Below are positions 9,216 to 20,100 of a stretch of DNA of 64,000 bases, piece by piece. Every line of letters starts with the position of its first letter. Position 1 is the first letter of the stretch. The notes beneath the pieces were generated by a model, which saw nothing but the letters and a program-made list of their open reading frames with translations, made no database searches and was not told the DNA's origin. Source of the stretch: Prevotellamassilia timonensis (GTDB lineage Bacteria > Bacteroidota > Bacteroidia > Bacteroidales > Bacteroidaceae); contig NZ_LT629843.1 in assembly GCF_900106785.1 (NCBI RefSeq), positions 142,290 through 206,289 of the forward strand, read 5' to 3'. A program made the translations under genes and the position numbers.

Positions 9216-10487
9216 ATGAAGAGTACATTTTCAATTATCTTCTACCTCAAAAGACAGGTAGTAAAGAAAGATGGTACAGTTCCAGTTATGGGACGTATCA
9301 CAGTGGACGGAACACAGGCGCAGTTCAGTTGCAAGACAACTGCCAATCCAGATTTGTGGGACACCAAGGGCGGACGCATGATAGGTAAGAGTATGCAGGC
9401 CTTGGAAGTGAACCGCAAATTGGACAAGATGCGTGTGAGTATCAGTAAGCATTATCAGGAGATTATGGACAGGGACAACTTCGTCACTGCCGACAAGGTG
9501 AAGAACGCCTTTCTTGGCTTGGAGTATCGTTGCCATACACTGATGAAAGTCTATTCTCAAAGCCGTGATGAAATGGAAAAGCAATATAAGGCTGGCATGA
9601 AGGCTTTGAGTACATACACGAAGTATAGAATCGGGTGTGCCTATGTGGGCGAGTTCTTGCAGACGCATTACCATGTGAAGGATATTGCTCTAAAAGAGTT
9701 ATCGCTGCCTTTTATCACAGACTACGAGACTTTTCTCAGAACCGACAAGCACTTGAAGATAAACTCTGCGATGGTGTTTGTCCGCAATCTCCGTGCAATG
9801 GTATTCCGTGCCATAGATAATGAATGGCTCGTAAAAGACCCATTCAGACGATATGAGTACAAGGAAGAAGAGACCACAAGAGAGTTTCTGAGCAAAGAAG
9901 AGATTCATCTGTTGATGGAGACACCTATCACAAGAAAGAAGATGAGCATGGTGCGTGACTTGTTCCTGTTCTGTTGTTTTACAGGTCTCGCTTTCATTGA
10001 TCTGTACAACTTGAAGGAAGAGAACATCAAGGAATTTTTCGATGAAGGTGAATGGATCGTTATCCATCGACAGAAGACAGGAACGGAAGCCAACATCAAG
10101 TTGCTTGACTATCCCAAGCAAATTATGGAAAAATACCGTGGATTGTGTGAAGACGGCAGGGTGTTTCCAGTACCCAACTACCAAAGTTGTATGGATTCGC
10201 TCAAAAGACTGGGCAAAAAATGTGGTATCACCAAGCCGCTGTCCTGGCACGTGGCCCGTCATTCGTTCGCAACCTCGGTTTGCCTCTCCAACGGAGTTCC
10301 AATAGAAACCGTGAGTTCAATGCTTGGTCACAAGAACATAAAGACAACCCAGGTGTATGCCAAGATTACCAAAGAAAAATTGAGCAAAGACGTGGAAAAG
10401 TTGTCTCAGCAAATTAATAACATTGAGGAATTCACGTTTGGAAATGTTTGCAACGATAATACTAACACTATAAATGGCAGAGTATGA
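9216..10487 (+). CDS. Tyrosine recombinase (integrase) of a Bacteroides-type element
   Basis: 423 residues counting from ATG 9216; a TTG 24 bases upstream is possible but less likely. N-terminal arm-binding and SAM-like core-binding domains lead into the catalytic domain. HVAR (H345, R348), LGHK (H372) and the nucleophile Y381 in TTQVYAKI are present. At the usual first catalytic Arg the sequence is FTGLAFIDL, with Ala259 in place of Arg; loss of this Arg is known in CTnDOT-like integrases. It catalyses site-specific integration and excision. The stop overlaps the next gene (ATGA), so the two are co-translated. Confidence 0.93.
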   Translation: MKSTFSIIFYLKRQVVKKDGTVPVMGRITVDGTQAQFSCKTTANPDLWDTKGGRMIGKSMQALEVNRKLDKMRVSISKHYQEIMDRDNFVTADKVKNAFLGLEYRCHTLMKVYSQSRDEMEKQYKAGMKALSTYTKYRIGCAYVGEFLQTHYHVKDIALKELSLPFITDYETFLRTDKHLKINSAMVFVRNLRAMVFRAIDNEWLVKDPFRRYEYKEEETTREFLSKEEIHLLMETPITRKKMSMVRDLFLFCCFTGLAFIDLYNLKEENIKEFFDEGEWIVIHRQKTGTEANIKLLDYPKQIMEKYRGLCEDGRVFPVPNYQSCMDSLKRLGKKCGITKPLSWHVARHSFATSVCLSNGVPIETVSSMLGHKNIKTTQVYAKITKEKLSKDVEKLSQQINNIEEFTFGNVCNDNTNTINGRV

Positions 10488-10879
10488 AACGACAAGTGAT
10501 AACAATACAAGAAGATATGGTCATCTACGCCCCACATCATGGTGAGGTGTGGATGACAGTTTGGGAGATTGCCGAACTGTTGAATGTAACAGGGACAGCA
10601 GTGAAGAATACCATCAAGCGCATTTGGAAACAAAGTGTGCTGAAAGATTTCCAGCATTCTCAATACATCAAACTTGAAAATGGATATTCTGCGCATGTCT
10701 ATGATATGGAAGTGATTATCGCCATAGCACTTCAAATGGACACATACCAAGCCTTGTTGTTCAGACAATGGTTTATCAGTAAGGTTGTGAACCGCAAGGA
10801 TTGCCAAGCAGAGCAAGTAAAACACGAGCATCCGATGATTATTGTGATGAACGGAACGACACCAAGAGGTGCAAGTTAG
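10484..10879 (+). CDS. Conserved hypothetical protein linked to the integrase
   Basis: 131 residues. A central segment (WMTVWEIAELLNVTGTAVKNTI) reads as a winged or simple helix-turn-helix, followed by a RhuM-like stretch (ENGYSAHVYDMEVIIAIAL). Genes of this type often follow integrases in Bacteroides elements. The 4-base overlap with the integrase suggests a function in recombination control, but no activity is known. Confidence 0.7.
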   Translation: MKRQVITIQEDMVIYAPHHGEVWMTVWEIAELLNVTGTAVKNTIKRIWKQSVLKDFQHSQYIKLENGYSAHVYDMEVIIAIALQMDTYQALLFRQWFISKVVNRKDCQAEQVKHEHPMIIVMNGTTPRGAS

Positions 10880-10921
10880 AATCTCTCATCTTTTAATAAG
10901 ATTCCTACACCTTTATAATAT

Positions 10922-10971
10922 AATAGCGTACAGGGGGAACGATTTTTGTCGTTGTACCCTGTACGCTATTT
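10922..10971. terminator. Bidirectional terminator between convergent genes
   Basis: Stem AATAGCGTACAGGG pairs with CCCTGTACGCTATT around a loop that itself contains AACGATTTTTGTCGTT; it is followed by TTTTTG. It sits between the integrase operon (+) and the HTH gene (-). Confidence 0.85.
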
Positions 10972-10982
10972 TTGTTTCGCTA

Positions 10983-11318
10983 TTATGAAGCAGTATCCTC
11001 CCCTTGTGAAACAGTGCCGTCGATTATCGGCTTGCGGTAATTACCAGTGAGGAGTGCTTGTATCTCGGATTCCGGATAGAGGGTTTTGCCACATAATATA
11101 ATGTAGGGCAAGATGCCTTGTTTGCGATATTCCTGCAAGGTACGGCGACTAAGCTTCAGGAGCTCGGAGAGTTCCTTGTCGGTGAGGTATCGCTCCCCGT
11201 CCAAAGGTGGGCTGTAGGACTCGATGAATGAAGATAGCCAGTTGGTGGCTTTCTTCAAGGATTGCATGGCGGTGTCTATCGACTTGCTCTCATGCGTAAG
11301 AAGTTGGTTCATGTTCAT
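10983..11318 (-). CDS. Helix-turn-helix (HTH_17, excisionase-like) protein A
   Basis: 111 residues. The core YLTDKELSELLKLSRRTLQEYRKQG, followed by a strand and YPESEIQALL, is the MerR/excisionase-type HTH_17 fold. Proteins like this act as recombination directionality factors or regulators in CTnDOT-like elements (Xis2c/Xis2d type). It ends at a shared terminator with the integrase operon. Confidence 0.82.
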   Translation of the reverse strand: MNMNQLLTHESKSIDTAMQSLKKATNWLSSFIESYSPPLDGERYLTDKELSELLKLSRRTLQEYRKQGILPYIILCGKTLYPESEIQALLTGNYRKPIIDGTVSQGEDTAS

Positions 11319-11411
11319 TGTTTACAATTTGGATTAAGTGGTGAATATAAAATGTGTTGGCTCGCCCAGGGTGAAGTTTTCGGCTTTGCCTTGGGCGAGT
11401 TTGGCTTTACG

Positions 11412-11699
11412 CTATACCGATTTGATTCTGGCAATAAGCGGAACAATGGCTTTGACCTCTTCGGGGCAGTAATAGAATTGGCGACCTATCTGGGTATGAC
11501 CCAAGAAACGGCGGTCACGAAGTTTTTGTAAGGTGCGCTGGCTGATGCGAAGTTGCTGGCAGACCTCATGACCTGTAAGCCATTTGTTCAGACGCTTGCC
11601 GTTAGCCTTATGCTTCAGCAACTCAACTTTCTTTACCAAGGCATCGTATCTTGCCATCATCAAGTCGAATGCCTTCTTTTCCATTGTTACTACTTCCAT
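11412..11699 (-). CDS. Helix-turn-helix (HTH_17) protein B
   Basis: 95 residues: an N-terminal helical linker, then WLTGHEVCQQLRISQRTLQKLRD and a YYCPEEVKAIV tail, the HTH_17 pattern. Its first residues (MEVVTMEKKAF) resemble those of the divergent gene at 11941 (MEVITMESAAF), so the two are probably ancient duplicates around a shared control region at 11700-11940. Confidence 0.82.
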   Translation of the reverse strand: MEVVTMEKKAFDLMMARYDALVKKVELLKHKANGKRLNKWLTGHEVCQQLRISQRTLQKLRDRRFLGHTQIGRQFYYCPEEVKAIVPLIARIKSV

Positions 11700-11940
11700 A
11701 TTCTCTGTTTTATTGGTTCAACAAATTCGGGTGCAAAGTTAATGTGTGCATGTTGAAAAACAATGAAAATGAATAACTGTGGCAGTGCTTTTCTGGGGTT
11801 TGCCGACCGCTTGGCAAGAAAAATCAAGAAAATTATACGTGGGTCATTAATGAGTTGTTAAACGGGTATTTCGCAAATGGTTAATTTTGCCGCCGAGAAA
11901 TCAAAACAACGAATTATAGAACATTTCAAACGGAATTAGA

Positions 11941-12240
11941 ATGGAAGTAATAACAATGGAAAGTGCAGCCTTCAAAAAGCTGACAGAACAGTTGACAGAA
12001 ATAGTCCAGTACGCGCGATTGGCAAAAATGGCATTTCAAGAGAACTTGACTGGTAAGGGATTGAAGCCGATGTTGACCAATGACGATGCAGCTAAGATGC
12101 TTGGTGTGAGCAAGCGCACCTTGCAGCGAATGCGCTCGGAGAACCGCATTGATTTTATTAAAATTGGCAATCAATGCCGATACCAAGTTGAAGCCATAGA
12201 AAGAATGGTTGAGGAACGAACAATAACAAAGGAAACATGA
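11941..12240 (+). CDS. Helix-turn-helix (HTH_17) protein C
   Basis: 99 residues with the core MLTNDDAAKMLGVSKRTLQRMR and a FIKIGNQCRY wing. It opens the rightward operon running to the helicase and is divergent from protein B. Its stop overlaps the next ATG (ATGA at 12237), implying coupling. Likely an excision or regulatory factor of the element. Confidence 0.82.
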   Translation: MEVITMESAAFKKLTEQLTEIVQYARLAKMAFQENLTGKGLKPMLTNDDAAKMLGVSKRTLQRMRSENRIDFIKIGNQCRYQVEAIERMVEERTITKET

Positions 12241-12596
12241 GCATGGAAGATGGAACATTGAGAAAACTGGAGTTATATCTCCATGACCTACACAAAAAGA
12301 TAGACGGCATCTACGACATGCTGATGTTGAGACACGAACGAGAGACGGAGCAAAAAGGAAGTTCTGCCATCAATGAAAAATTGCTCGACAACCAAGACCT
12401 CTGCCTCTTATTTCAAATCTCCCCTCGTTCCCTTCAACGCTATCGCAGTCTGGGAGTGCTTCCCTACAAGCGTTTGGGGCAGAAAACATACTACACGGAA
12501 GAGGATGTGATGCAGTTTGTAGAGAATAATGTCAAAGAATTCAAGAAAGAGAATGTGGAGCATTACTTGACTCGCATTCATCAGAAATTCAAATAA
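12237..12596 (+). CDS. Helix-turn-helix (HTH_17) protein D
   Basis: 119 residues: an N-terminal coiled segment, then NQDLCLLFQISPRSLQRYRS with a KTYYTEEDV wing and a basic tail. It is the fourth member of this HTH group in 1.6 kb. In CTnDOT the equivalent adjacent small genes control excision and the transfer operon; the same role is inferred here. Confidence 0.82.
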   Translation: MSMEDGTLRKLELYLHDLHKKIDGIYDMLMLRHERETEQKGSSAINEKLLDNQDLCLLFQISPRSLQRYRSLGVLPYKRLGQKTYYTEEDVMQFVENNVKEFKKENVEHYLTRIHQKFK

Positions 12597-12627
12597 CAAC
12601 AGTATTCACCATTAAAAATTTACAATT

Positions 12628-14286
12628 ATGGTACAAAAGAAAAAGAGTGATGAACAGGACGTGCTGGTAGTCCGTGACGAGAAGACGGGCGAGATCAGCG
12701 TCGTCGCCGGACTCAGCAGAGACGGCACACCGAAGCGAGCACCAGCCAAGGCGGAGAACACGTCCGACTTCCTGCGTTTTGACCGCAACAGTGACTTGAT
12801 GGACAGTTTCTTTAGAAACTTCTTCCGCCAGTGCAAGGAGCCAAGCCGATTCGGATTCTACCGCATAGCGGCAGACCAGGTGGAAAACCTGCTTGGCGTG
12901 ATGAAGGAGTTGCTGAAAGATCCGGAGGCTAACAAGGAGATTCTTTCCGCCCACAAGGTTGACACCTCCAATTATGAGAAAGAGGCAAAGCAATCGGAAG
13001 GTCAGGCGAAAGAAACCGCATCATCGGACGATGCGTCCAAAACGCAGGCTAACACAGAAAAGGAGAATGTATCATCTGAACAAACCAACGAAAAAGAGAA
13101 CGACATGGAACAGAAACCAGAACAGACCGCAACCGAACAGCAGGCACAGACCGCTCCGGGTGTAAAGCAGAACCTCATTAGTGGTAACGATGTGAACCTG
13201 CAGGAACTTGGTGCCAAATATGGCATAGACTTCAACAGTATGAATGAGAAGGATATGAAAGCCCTGCTCAACTACGGCAAGACGGGGCTTGTGATTGTGA
13301 AGCCGACCTTCGGCGGTGAACAGATAGAGATACAGGCCCGTCTGTCATTCCGCAAGGACGATAACGACCAGTTGCAACTCGTGCCGCATTTCGTGCGCAA
13401 CGAGCCTAAACTCGATGTAGCTTACAAAGGCTATACCTTCACTCCAGAGGACAAGAAGAATCTGTTGCAGAACGGCAACCTCGGAAAGGTTGTGGATTTC
13501 CCCGACAAGAATACAGGTGAGCTGCGTCCTCATTTCATCAGTATCGACCGTCTCACCAATGAGATTGTTGACATCCCTACCAACAAGGTGCGCATACCCG
13601 ATACCATCGGCAAGACACCTATTACCAAGGACGACAAGAGAGTGCTCTACTCAGGTATTCCGCTTCGCAAGGAGATTGAACTTGCCAACGGGCGCAAGTT
13701 CACACCGCTGCTGCAGGTGAATGTGGAACAGCGTGGCGTGGAGTTCGTGCCTGGCAGCACAAGACAGGCGCAAGGTCAGAAACAGAATGGAGACAAGAAG
13801 CAGACCGCTGACAAGCAGGAGCAGAAGGCAGAAGGTGATGCGGGCGGTCAGAAGAAGCAGCAAGATCCCAACCACTGGCTCAATGAGGACGGGACCATCC
13901 GCCGACTCAACACCTATTTCAAGAAGGAACTGACCGAGCAGCAGAAGGACGACTATGTGGCAGGCAAGACCATCGAGATCAAGGAAGTGCCCAACAAGAA
14001 CGGCAGCGGTACCTATACCGCTTATGTGAAGTTCGACTTCAACAAGATGCAGCCACGTTCCTACCGCAACAACCCCGACCTAAAGCAGGCAAAGGAACAG
14101 ATTCCGACCAATGAGAACAAGGTACAAGTCGCCGTCAACGAGCAGGGCAAGACCCATGAGGCGACCAAGCACACCAAGGAGCCGCTGAGTCCGGGACAGT
14201 CTGCGCCAAAGAACGAAAAGCAGCAGAAGGAACAGAACGCCGAGGAACAGAAGCCAAAGAGAAAGGCAAGAAGCGTGAAGATGTAG
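12628..14286 (+). CDS. DUF4099/DUF3945 mobile-element protein
   Basis: 552 residues, soluble and highly charged. The N-terminal DUF4099-like part covers roughly 1-110. A low-complexity Glu/Gln/Lys linker follows (about 115-180), then two DUF3945-type repeats containing YKGYTFTPEDKKNLL and IPLRKEIELANGRKF, a second linker, and a final domain with LTEQQKDDYVAGKTI. Such proteins are markers of Bacteroides conjugative and mobilisable elements and sit beside topB; their biochemical role is unknown. The start follows an A+T-rich leader typical of Bacteroidetes, without a Shine-Dalgarno. Confidence 0.85.
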   Translation: MVQKKKSDEQDVLVVRDEKTGEISVVAGLSRDGTPKRAPAKAENTSDFLRFDRNSDLMDSFFRNFFRQCKEPSRFGFYRIAADQVENLLGVMKELLKDPEANKEILSAHKVDTSNYEKEAKQSEGQAKETASSDDASKTQANTEKENVSSEQTNEKENDMEQKPEQTATEQQAQTAPGVKQNLISGNDVNLQELGAKYGIDFNSMNEKDMKALLNYGKTGLVIVKPTFGGEQIEIQARLSFRKDDNDQLQLVPHFVRNEPKLDVAYKGYTFTPEDKKNLLQNGNLGKVVDFPDKNTGELRPHFISIDRLTNEIVDIPTNKVRIPDTIGKTPITKDDKRVLYSGIPLRKEIELANGRKFTPLLQVNVEQRGVEFVPGSTRQAQGQKQNGDKKQTADKQEQKAEGDAGGQKKQQDPNHWLNEDGTIRRLNTYFKKELTEQQKDDYVAGKTIEIKEVPNKNGSGTYTAYVKFDFNKMQPRSYRNNPDLKQAKEQIPTNENKVQVAVNEQGKTHEATKHTKEPLSPGQSAPKNEKQQKEQNAEEQKPKRKARSVKM

Positions 14287-14384
14287 TTGCCGCCACTTGA
14301 TCCACAGAGTTAATCATCCATCATAACAACCGACATCTGCGACCGTCTATCCCATGGTTGCGGATGTCACAAAAACAACAGACA

Positions 14385-16541
14385 ATGAAGACAATCATCG
14401 CAGAGAAACCAAGTGTAGCCAAGGAAATCGCCCACATTGTAGGAGCTGACAAGCGTGAGGAAGGCTATATGCAGGGCAATGGCTATTATGTGACATGGGC
14501 ATTCGGACATTTAGTGCAGCCTGCCATGCCGGAAACCTACGGCATGAAGGGATTCCATGCAGAGAATCTGCCTGTGATTCCCGACCCGTTCGTTCTTGTT
14601 CCCCGACAAGTCAAGACTGAGAACGGCTACAAACCAGATGCAGGTGTGCTTGCCCAGATTAAAATTATCGGCAAGCTGTTTGACAGCAGTGAGCGCATTA
14701 TCGTAGCAACCGATGCCGGACGTGAGGGAGAGTTGATTTTCCGATACCTCTATGCGTATCTCGGTTGCAGGAAGCCTTTCGACCGTCTCTGGATCAGTTC
14801 GCTTACGGACACCGCCATCCGTGAGGGACTTCAGAACCTCACGGACGGCAAGGAGTATGACAATCTCTATCATGCAGCCAAGGCACGAAGTGAGGCAGAC
14901 TGGCTCGTCGGCATCAACGGCACACAAGCCCTGACGATAGCTGCAGGACGTGGCACCTATTCCGTAGGTCGTGTGCAGACCCCGACCCTTGGCATGGTGT
15001 GCGAACGCTATTGGGAACACAAGCGTTTCGAGTCGAAACCGTTCTGGCAGGTACACTTCGGTGTGGTTGATGCAGACAGTGGCAATATACTGAAGTTCAC
15101 ATCAGTCAACCGCTGGACAGACAAAGCTACCGCAACCGATATATATAATAAGGTGAAAGAAACAGGTTCTGTCATCATCACAAAGATCGCAACCAGGCGA
15201 AAGGTGGAGAAGGCACCGCTCCTTTACGACCTCACCACCTTGCAGAAAGAAGCCAATTCCCAGCATGGCTTCACGGCAGAGCATACACTCTCCATCGCCC
15301 AGAAACTCTACGAGGCAAAGTTCATCACCTATCCAAGAACATCAAGCCGCTATATTTCGGATGATGTATTTGCCACCCTTCCCAAACTCTTCAAGAATCT
15401 GGAGAATCATTCGGAATATGGAGAAAAAGTGAAACTCTTGCCTGGCAGTGAGGACTACTGCAAGAACAGCGTGAATGCCGCCAAGGTGACCGATCACCAT
15501 GCCCTGCTCATCACAGAAAATGCAGCCATTGGTCTTTTCAAGGACGAGAAGATCGTTTATGACATGATATTGTGCCGGATGATTGAAGCGTTCTCGGCAG
15601 ACTGCATCAAGGACATCACATCCGTATCGGCGCAAGTGGATCATGAAGTCGAATTTGGCATCAGTGGCTCCATCATCCGACAGACTGGCTGGCGAGCGTT
15701 GTCGCTCAAGGAAAAGAACAAAAGGCAGGACAAGGATGCAGACGCAACAGACAATGAGGTCAAGGAGCAATTCATTCCCAACTGGCAAGAAGGACAGCAT
15801 ATCACTCTTTCTGGCTGCACCATCACGGAGGGCAAGACCAAACCGAAGCCATTGCATACGGAATCCACATTGCTTGCAGCAATGGAGACCGCAGGCAAAG
15901 AGATAGAAGATGATACGATGCGCCAGGCAATGAAGGACAGCGGTATTGGCACACCTGCCACACGTGCCGCCATCATCGAGACCTTGCTCAAACGAGAGTA
16001 TATGGTGCGCCAGCAGAAGAAACTTGTGCCGACGGAAAAAGGACTCGCCCTGCATTCCGTGGTGAAGAACATGGCGATTGCCAATGTGGAGATGACGGGC
16101 AAATGGGAGGCGGAACTTGCCAAGATTGAACGAGGTGAAGCAAGTGCAGACGGGTTCACCCATAGTATCGAAGGTTATACCCGTGAAATCACTGCGGAGC
16201 TGTTAGGTTGTGACAGACTTTTCAGCCACAAGGATTCCGGCTGCCAGTGTCCTAAATGCAAGCAAGGTACCATGCAGTTCTTCGGAAAGGTAGTAAGATG
16301 CAGCAACAAGGAGTGCGGTATGCCAGTGTTCAAGCAGGTAGCAGGAAAGTTGCTCACTGATGCCGACATCACCGACTTGCTTACCAAGGGCAAGACCAGA
16401 ACGCTCAATGGTTTTATCAGTAAGCAAGGCAAACCTTTCTCCGCAGCCATAGCCTTTGACGAGAATTTCAACACGAAATTCGTCTTTGCAGAGCGCAAAA
16501 CAGCAGAAAAGCGAGGAAATGTGAAGAGATACAAGAAATAG
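14385..16541 (+). CDS. topB: DNA topoisomerase III
   Basis: 718-residue type IA topoisomerase starting at ATG 14385; a TTG 27 bases upstream is in frame but less likely. The Toprim domain opens with IIAEKPSVAKEIA and carries DAGREGELI. The active-site Tyr316 lies in ITYPRTSSRY. SVGRVQTPTL and a C-terminal four-Cys zinc ribbon (CPKCKQG ... CSNKECG) are present. In CTnDOT the homologous exc gene belongs to the excision operon. It decatenates DNA and is expected to help strand processing during excision or transfer. It is distinct in context from a housekeeping TopB. Confidence 0.93.
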   Translation: MKTIIAEKPSVAKEIAHIVGADKREEGYMQGNGYYVTWAFGHLVQPAMPETYGMKGFHAENLPVIPDPFVLVPRQVKTENGYKPDAGVLAQIKIIGKLFDSSERIIVATDAGREGELIFRYLYAYLGCRKPFDRLWISSLTDTAIREGLQNLTDGKEYDNLYHAAKARSEADWLVGINGTQALTIAAGRGTYSVGRVQTPTLGMVCERYWEHKRFESKPFWQVHFGVVDADSGNILKFTSVNRWTDKATATDIYNKVKETGSVIITKIATRRKVEKAPLLYDLTTLQKEANSQHGFTAEHTLSIAQKLYEAKFITYPRTSSRYISDDVFATLPKLFKNLENHSEYGEKVKLLPGSEDYCKNSVNAAKVTDHHALLITENAAIGLFKDEKIVYDMILCRMIEAFSADCIKDITSVSAQVDHEVEFGISGSIIRQTGWRALSLKEKNKRQDKDADATDNEVKEQFIPNWQEGQHITLSGCTITEGKTKPKPLHTESTLLAAMETAGKEIEDDTMRQAMKDSGIGTPATRAAIIETLLKREYMVRQQKKLVPTEKGLALHSVVKNMAIANVEMTGKWEAELAKIERGEASADGFTHSIEGYTREITAELLGCDRLFSHKDSGCQCPKCKQGTMQFFGKVVRCSNKECGMPVFKQVAGKLLTDADITDLLTKGKTRTLNGFISKQGKPFSAAIAFDENFNTKFVFAERKTAEKRGNVKRYKK

Positions 16542-16621
16542 TTTGTATCTTTGCCACCGAAACATGGTTCATAAATGGTGTCTTGATTCAGGATGCTTTT
16601 ATTTACTGTGGATTAAGTGGC

Positions 16622-16650
16622 GGCACTCGGAGGGATACCGAGTGCCTTTT
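16622..16650 (+). terminator. Intrinsic terminator or attenuator after topB
   Basis: GGCACTCGG (16622-16630) pairs perfectly with CCGAGTGCC (16638-16646), followed by TTTTTC. It lies inside the operon between topB and the DUF1896 gene, so it may attenuate downstream expression. Confidence 0.75.
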
Positions 16651-16720
16651 TCTTGCTTTCAACAAACATCAACCGCCATCCACGGTTTATTATTCACCAC
16701 TTAATCCATTCAACAGACAA

Positions 16721-17170
16721 ATGAACAGAAAGAAACAGGCACAGACAGAACTGTCCTATTACGGACTGTACCTCTTGAACCACCTCAGAGAGAACCGTTT
16801 TCCACAAGCCAACGATGCGGACTTTATCCGCGAACGTGCTGACCATGCCGCAGAAGTATATGAGCAGGCACGGCGTGATGCCCTCTTTGCCGATGCGGCA
16901 CAAGAGCTTGCCATGTCAGCATTGCTGAAAGGTCTCCGCTTTTCCAAGTACAGCATCCTGTACGATGTAGTTGACCGTGAGTTTCCCCTGGAGGTAGCAG
17001 TAGAAGACCAGGAAGCGTTTGTCAAGAACCTCCTGTCTCTGGTTGACAACGTGTATTCCATTTACGACCTCACCGATGACGATTTTGCCCAGTCACCGGA
17101 CTACGACCAGCTCTATACAGAGTTGACTGGAGCCGTAGCCCTTTTCATAGAGTCAAATGGCGTACAATAG
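16721..17170 (+). CDS. DUF1896 protein
   Basis: 149 residues, starting at ATG 16721 (a longer frame from 16583 runs through the terminator and is not credible). A helical, acidic protein with the DUF1896 pattern ([13 protein letters not shown] ... [20 protein letters not shown]). Always found in Bacteroides-type mobile elements between topB and the large methylase-helicase; function unknown. Overlaps the helicase start by 14 bases. Confidence 0.85.
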   Translation: MNRKKQAQTELSYYGLYLLNHLRENRFPQANDADFIRERADHAAEVYEQARRDALFADAAQELAMSALLKGLRFSKYSILYDVVDREFPLEVAVEDQEAFVKNLLSLVDNVYSIYDLTDDDFAQSPDYDQLYTELTGAVALFIESNGVQ

Positions 17171-20100
17171 AAAACAACGGCTGAACGACAACATCAAGGC
17201 GATAGAGACAGCATTCATCCTTGACAGGGAACAGCGCACGCCGACTGCCCGTGAGCGTCTCCTTCTGGAGCGTTACTGCGGATTCGGTGGATTGAAGTGC
17301 ATCCTGAACCCTGCCAGGGAACTGGCGGATGCCGTCCATTGGGCAAAGTCAGACCTTGAATTGTTTGCTCCAACAGTGGAGCTGCATAGACTTATCCGTG
17401 AAAACAGCAAGAATGAAAGCGAGTACAAACAGTTGATGGACAGTCTGAAACAGTCTGTCCTCACGGCATTCTACACGCCGTCAGCCGTTACGGAGGCTCT
17501 GGCGGATGTGTTGAAAGAGCATCAGATTATCCCCGAAAAGGTGCTTGAACCCTCGGCAGGCATCGGTGCCTTTGTCGATTCCGTCTTGGATAACAATTCC
17601 AAGGCAGACATTATGGCATTTGAAAAAGACCTGCTTACGGGAAAGATACTCCGCCATCTGCACCCGGAGCAGAAAGTGCGCATAGAGGGATTCGAGAAGA
17701 TAGAAAAGCCTTTCAATGACTACTTCGACCTCGCCATCTCAAATATTCCCTTTGGCGATGTTGCCGTATTTGATCCGTCTTATACAGCCATGAAAGGCAT
17801 GAGGGCACTTGTCACCAGACGCATACACAACTACTTCTTTGTCAAGGCTCTTGATACGGTAAGGGATGGTGGGTTGGTTGCCTTCATCACCTCACAAGGC
17901 GTATTGAATGCCAAAAATAACAGTGCCGCGCGTTTTATGATGCTCTATCATGCTGATCTCGTGTCAGCGATTCGTCTTCCCAACAACCTGTTCACGGAAA
18001 ATGCCAATACGGAAGTGGGCAGTGACCTCATCATTCTGCAGAAAAATACCCAAAAGGAGTCGCTGCGAGGAGACGACAACCTGCTTGATACTGTCTATAA
18101 TGACGAGAACCGCATTCCGACAAACAACTACTTTCTGGAGCATCCGGAACGCATTATCCATACAACAGCAAAGTTGGATACTGACCCGTTCGGCAAGCCT
18201 GCAATGATATACACGCATGAGGATGGTGTGGAAGGCATTGCAGAGGATTTGCGAAAGATGCTCCATGAAGACTTTAAGAAGAACCTCAATTTGAACCGAT
18301 ACTTGGGGATAGAGGAAACAAAGGCAGAGGAAGTTAAGGAGGTTAAAGAAACAGAAAAGATAGAAAAAACAGAGAAGATAAAGCCTTCCATTGAGGAAAA
18401 GCAGAACGCTACGGTAGTATCCTTGCAAAAGCAGGAAAAGCCTACTGATGATGCAGAGCTATCCCAAAAGTTCAATCATCAGCAACCGCCAGTCCAAATG
18501 ACTCTGTTTGACCTTTGGGGAATGGAAGAAGAAAAACGTCTGATTGTCCATTCTACGAAGAAGAAAGCAGAGGTAACAGTGGGTGCTGCCGCCAAGAAAG
18601 TGTCAAGGAAGAGAGCAAGTCCGTTGGTAAAAAGCGTAAATCCGACTTTTGAAGTTGTGACAAAGCCTGTGGAAAAAGAAGAAAAGCCTTCGTTGACAGA
18701 TGCAAAAGAGCAGGAAACAGCACAGGAGACAAAACCAATCCTGTCTGGGGATGAGCCATACGCAAGCATCTCTTGGGAAGAGAATCCGCCAATCAACGGC
18801 TTTTACGAGATGATGATGACCATGGCTCCCGAAGACAGGGTGCTGCTGCGCCAAAAGGCGGAACTGCACCGTCAGGAACAACTCAAGGCTTTGGGCGTTG
18901 AAGATACGCTTGATCCGAAGTTCAAGCCGCCGATGGAGCCGATAGAAGTTCTTAAAGTTCAAATCGGGCATGAGCAGTCGAAAGGGAATGAGGCAAAAGA
19001 AGATTCCAAGACTCAGAACACATTGAAAGAAACAGATCATGAGCGGGAACAACAAAAAGAGCAAGAAAGAAAGCGAGAAGAGCTGGCAAAGAAGAAAGAG
19101 GATGCTATGAAGCCCCGTCCATTTGATGAGAAACTGGATTGTTTTCATCGTGAGGGTTCTATGGTGCTCGACTCTGCCAGAAACGTCGGTGTATTGAAAG
19201 ACCTTACCAAGTATGGTGCTACCTTCATGCCGTTGGATCTGAATATGGAGCAGAAAGAAAAGGCAGTCTTGTATATCGCCCTCCGTGATGCCTATCAGAA
19301 ACTTTACACCTATGAAGCGGAAGAACAGACGGAAAACAAGCAGATGCGTGAGAGTCTGAATGTCTATTATGACGCTTTCTTCATCCGCTTCGGCAACCTC
19401 AATGCCAAGCAGAACGTGAAGTTCATCCTCATGGATGCCTCAGGGCGCGACATGCTGTCGTTGGAACGGGTAGAAAACGGACAGTTCACAAAGTCAGACA
19501 TCTTCGACCACCCGGTCTCTTTTTCGCTTGACGAGGTCAGTCATGTGGATTCTCCAGAGGAAGCGCTCACCGCCTCACTCAACAAGTTCGGCCGTATCGA
19601 CTTGCCGTATATGACAGAATTATCGGATATGCCGGAACCGGAACTGACGGAAGCGCTTAAAGGGCGCATCTATTACAATCCGCTCATAGACGGCTACGAG
19701 ATAGCCGACCGCTTCATTGCTGGCAATGTCATAGAGAAAGCGGAGCGTATAGAAGAATGGCTGAAGGAAAATCCAGACCATGCAATCGTGAGGGAGTCGT
19801 TGGAAGCCTTGAAGGCAAGCATTCCCGAACCGATAGCCTTTGAGGACCTGGACTTCAACTTCGGTGAGCGTTGGATACCTACAGGTGTGTATTCCGCTTA
19901 CATGAGCCACCTATTCAATACACAGGTCAGCATCGTCTATTCCGACAGCATGGACGAATATTCGGCAAAATGCAGTATGAAGACCATGGCCATCACGGAT
20001 GAGTATATGGTGAAGGGATATTACCGCCACTATGACGGCATGAGTCTTCTGAAACATGCCCTGCACAACACCTGTCCCGACATGATGAAGAGCATCGGTG

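Noticed and set aside
16583..16720. 46-codon N-terminal extension of the DUF1896 protein
   Set aside because: It reads through a perfect hairpin with a T-run, and DUF1896 similarity starts at MNRKKQ.
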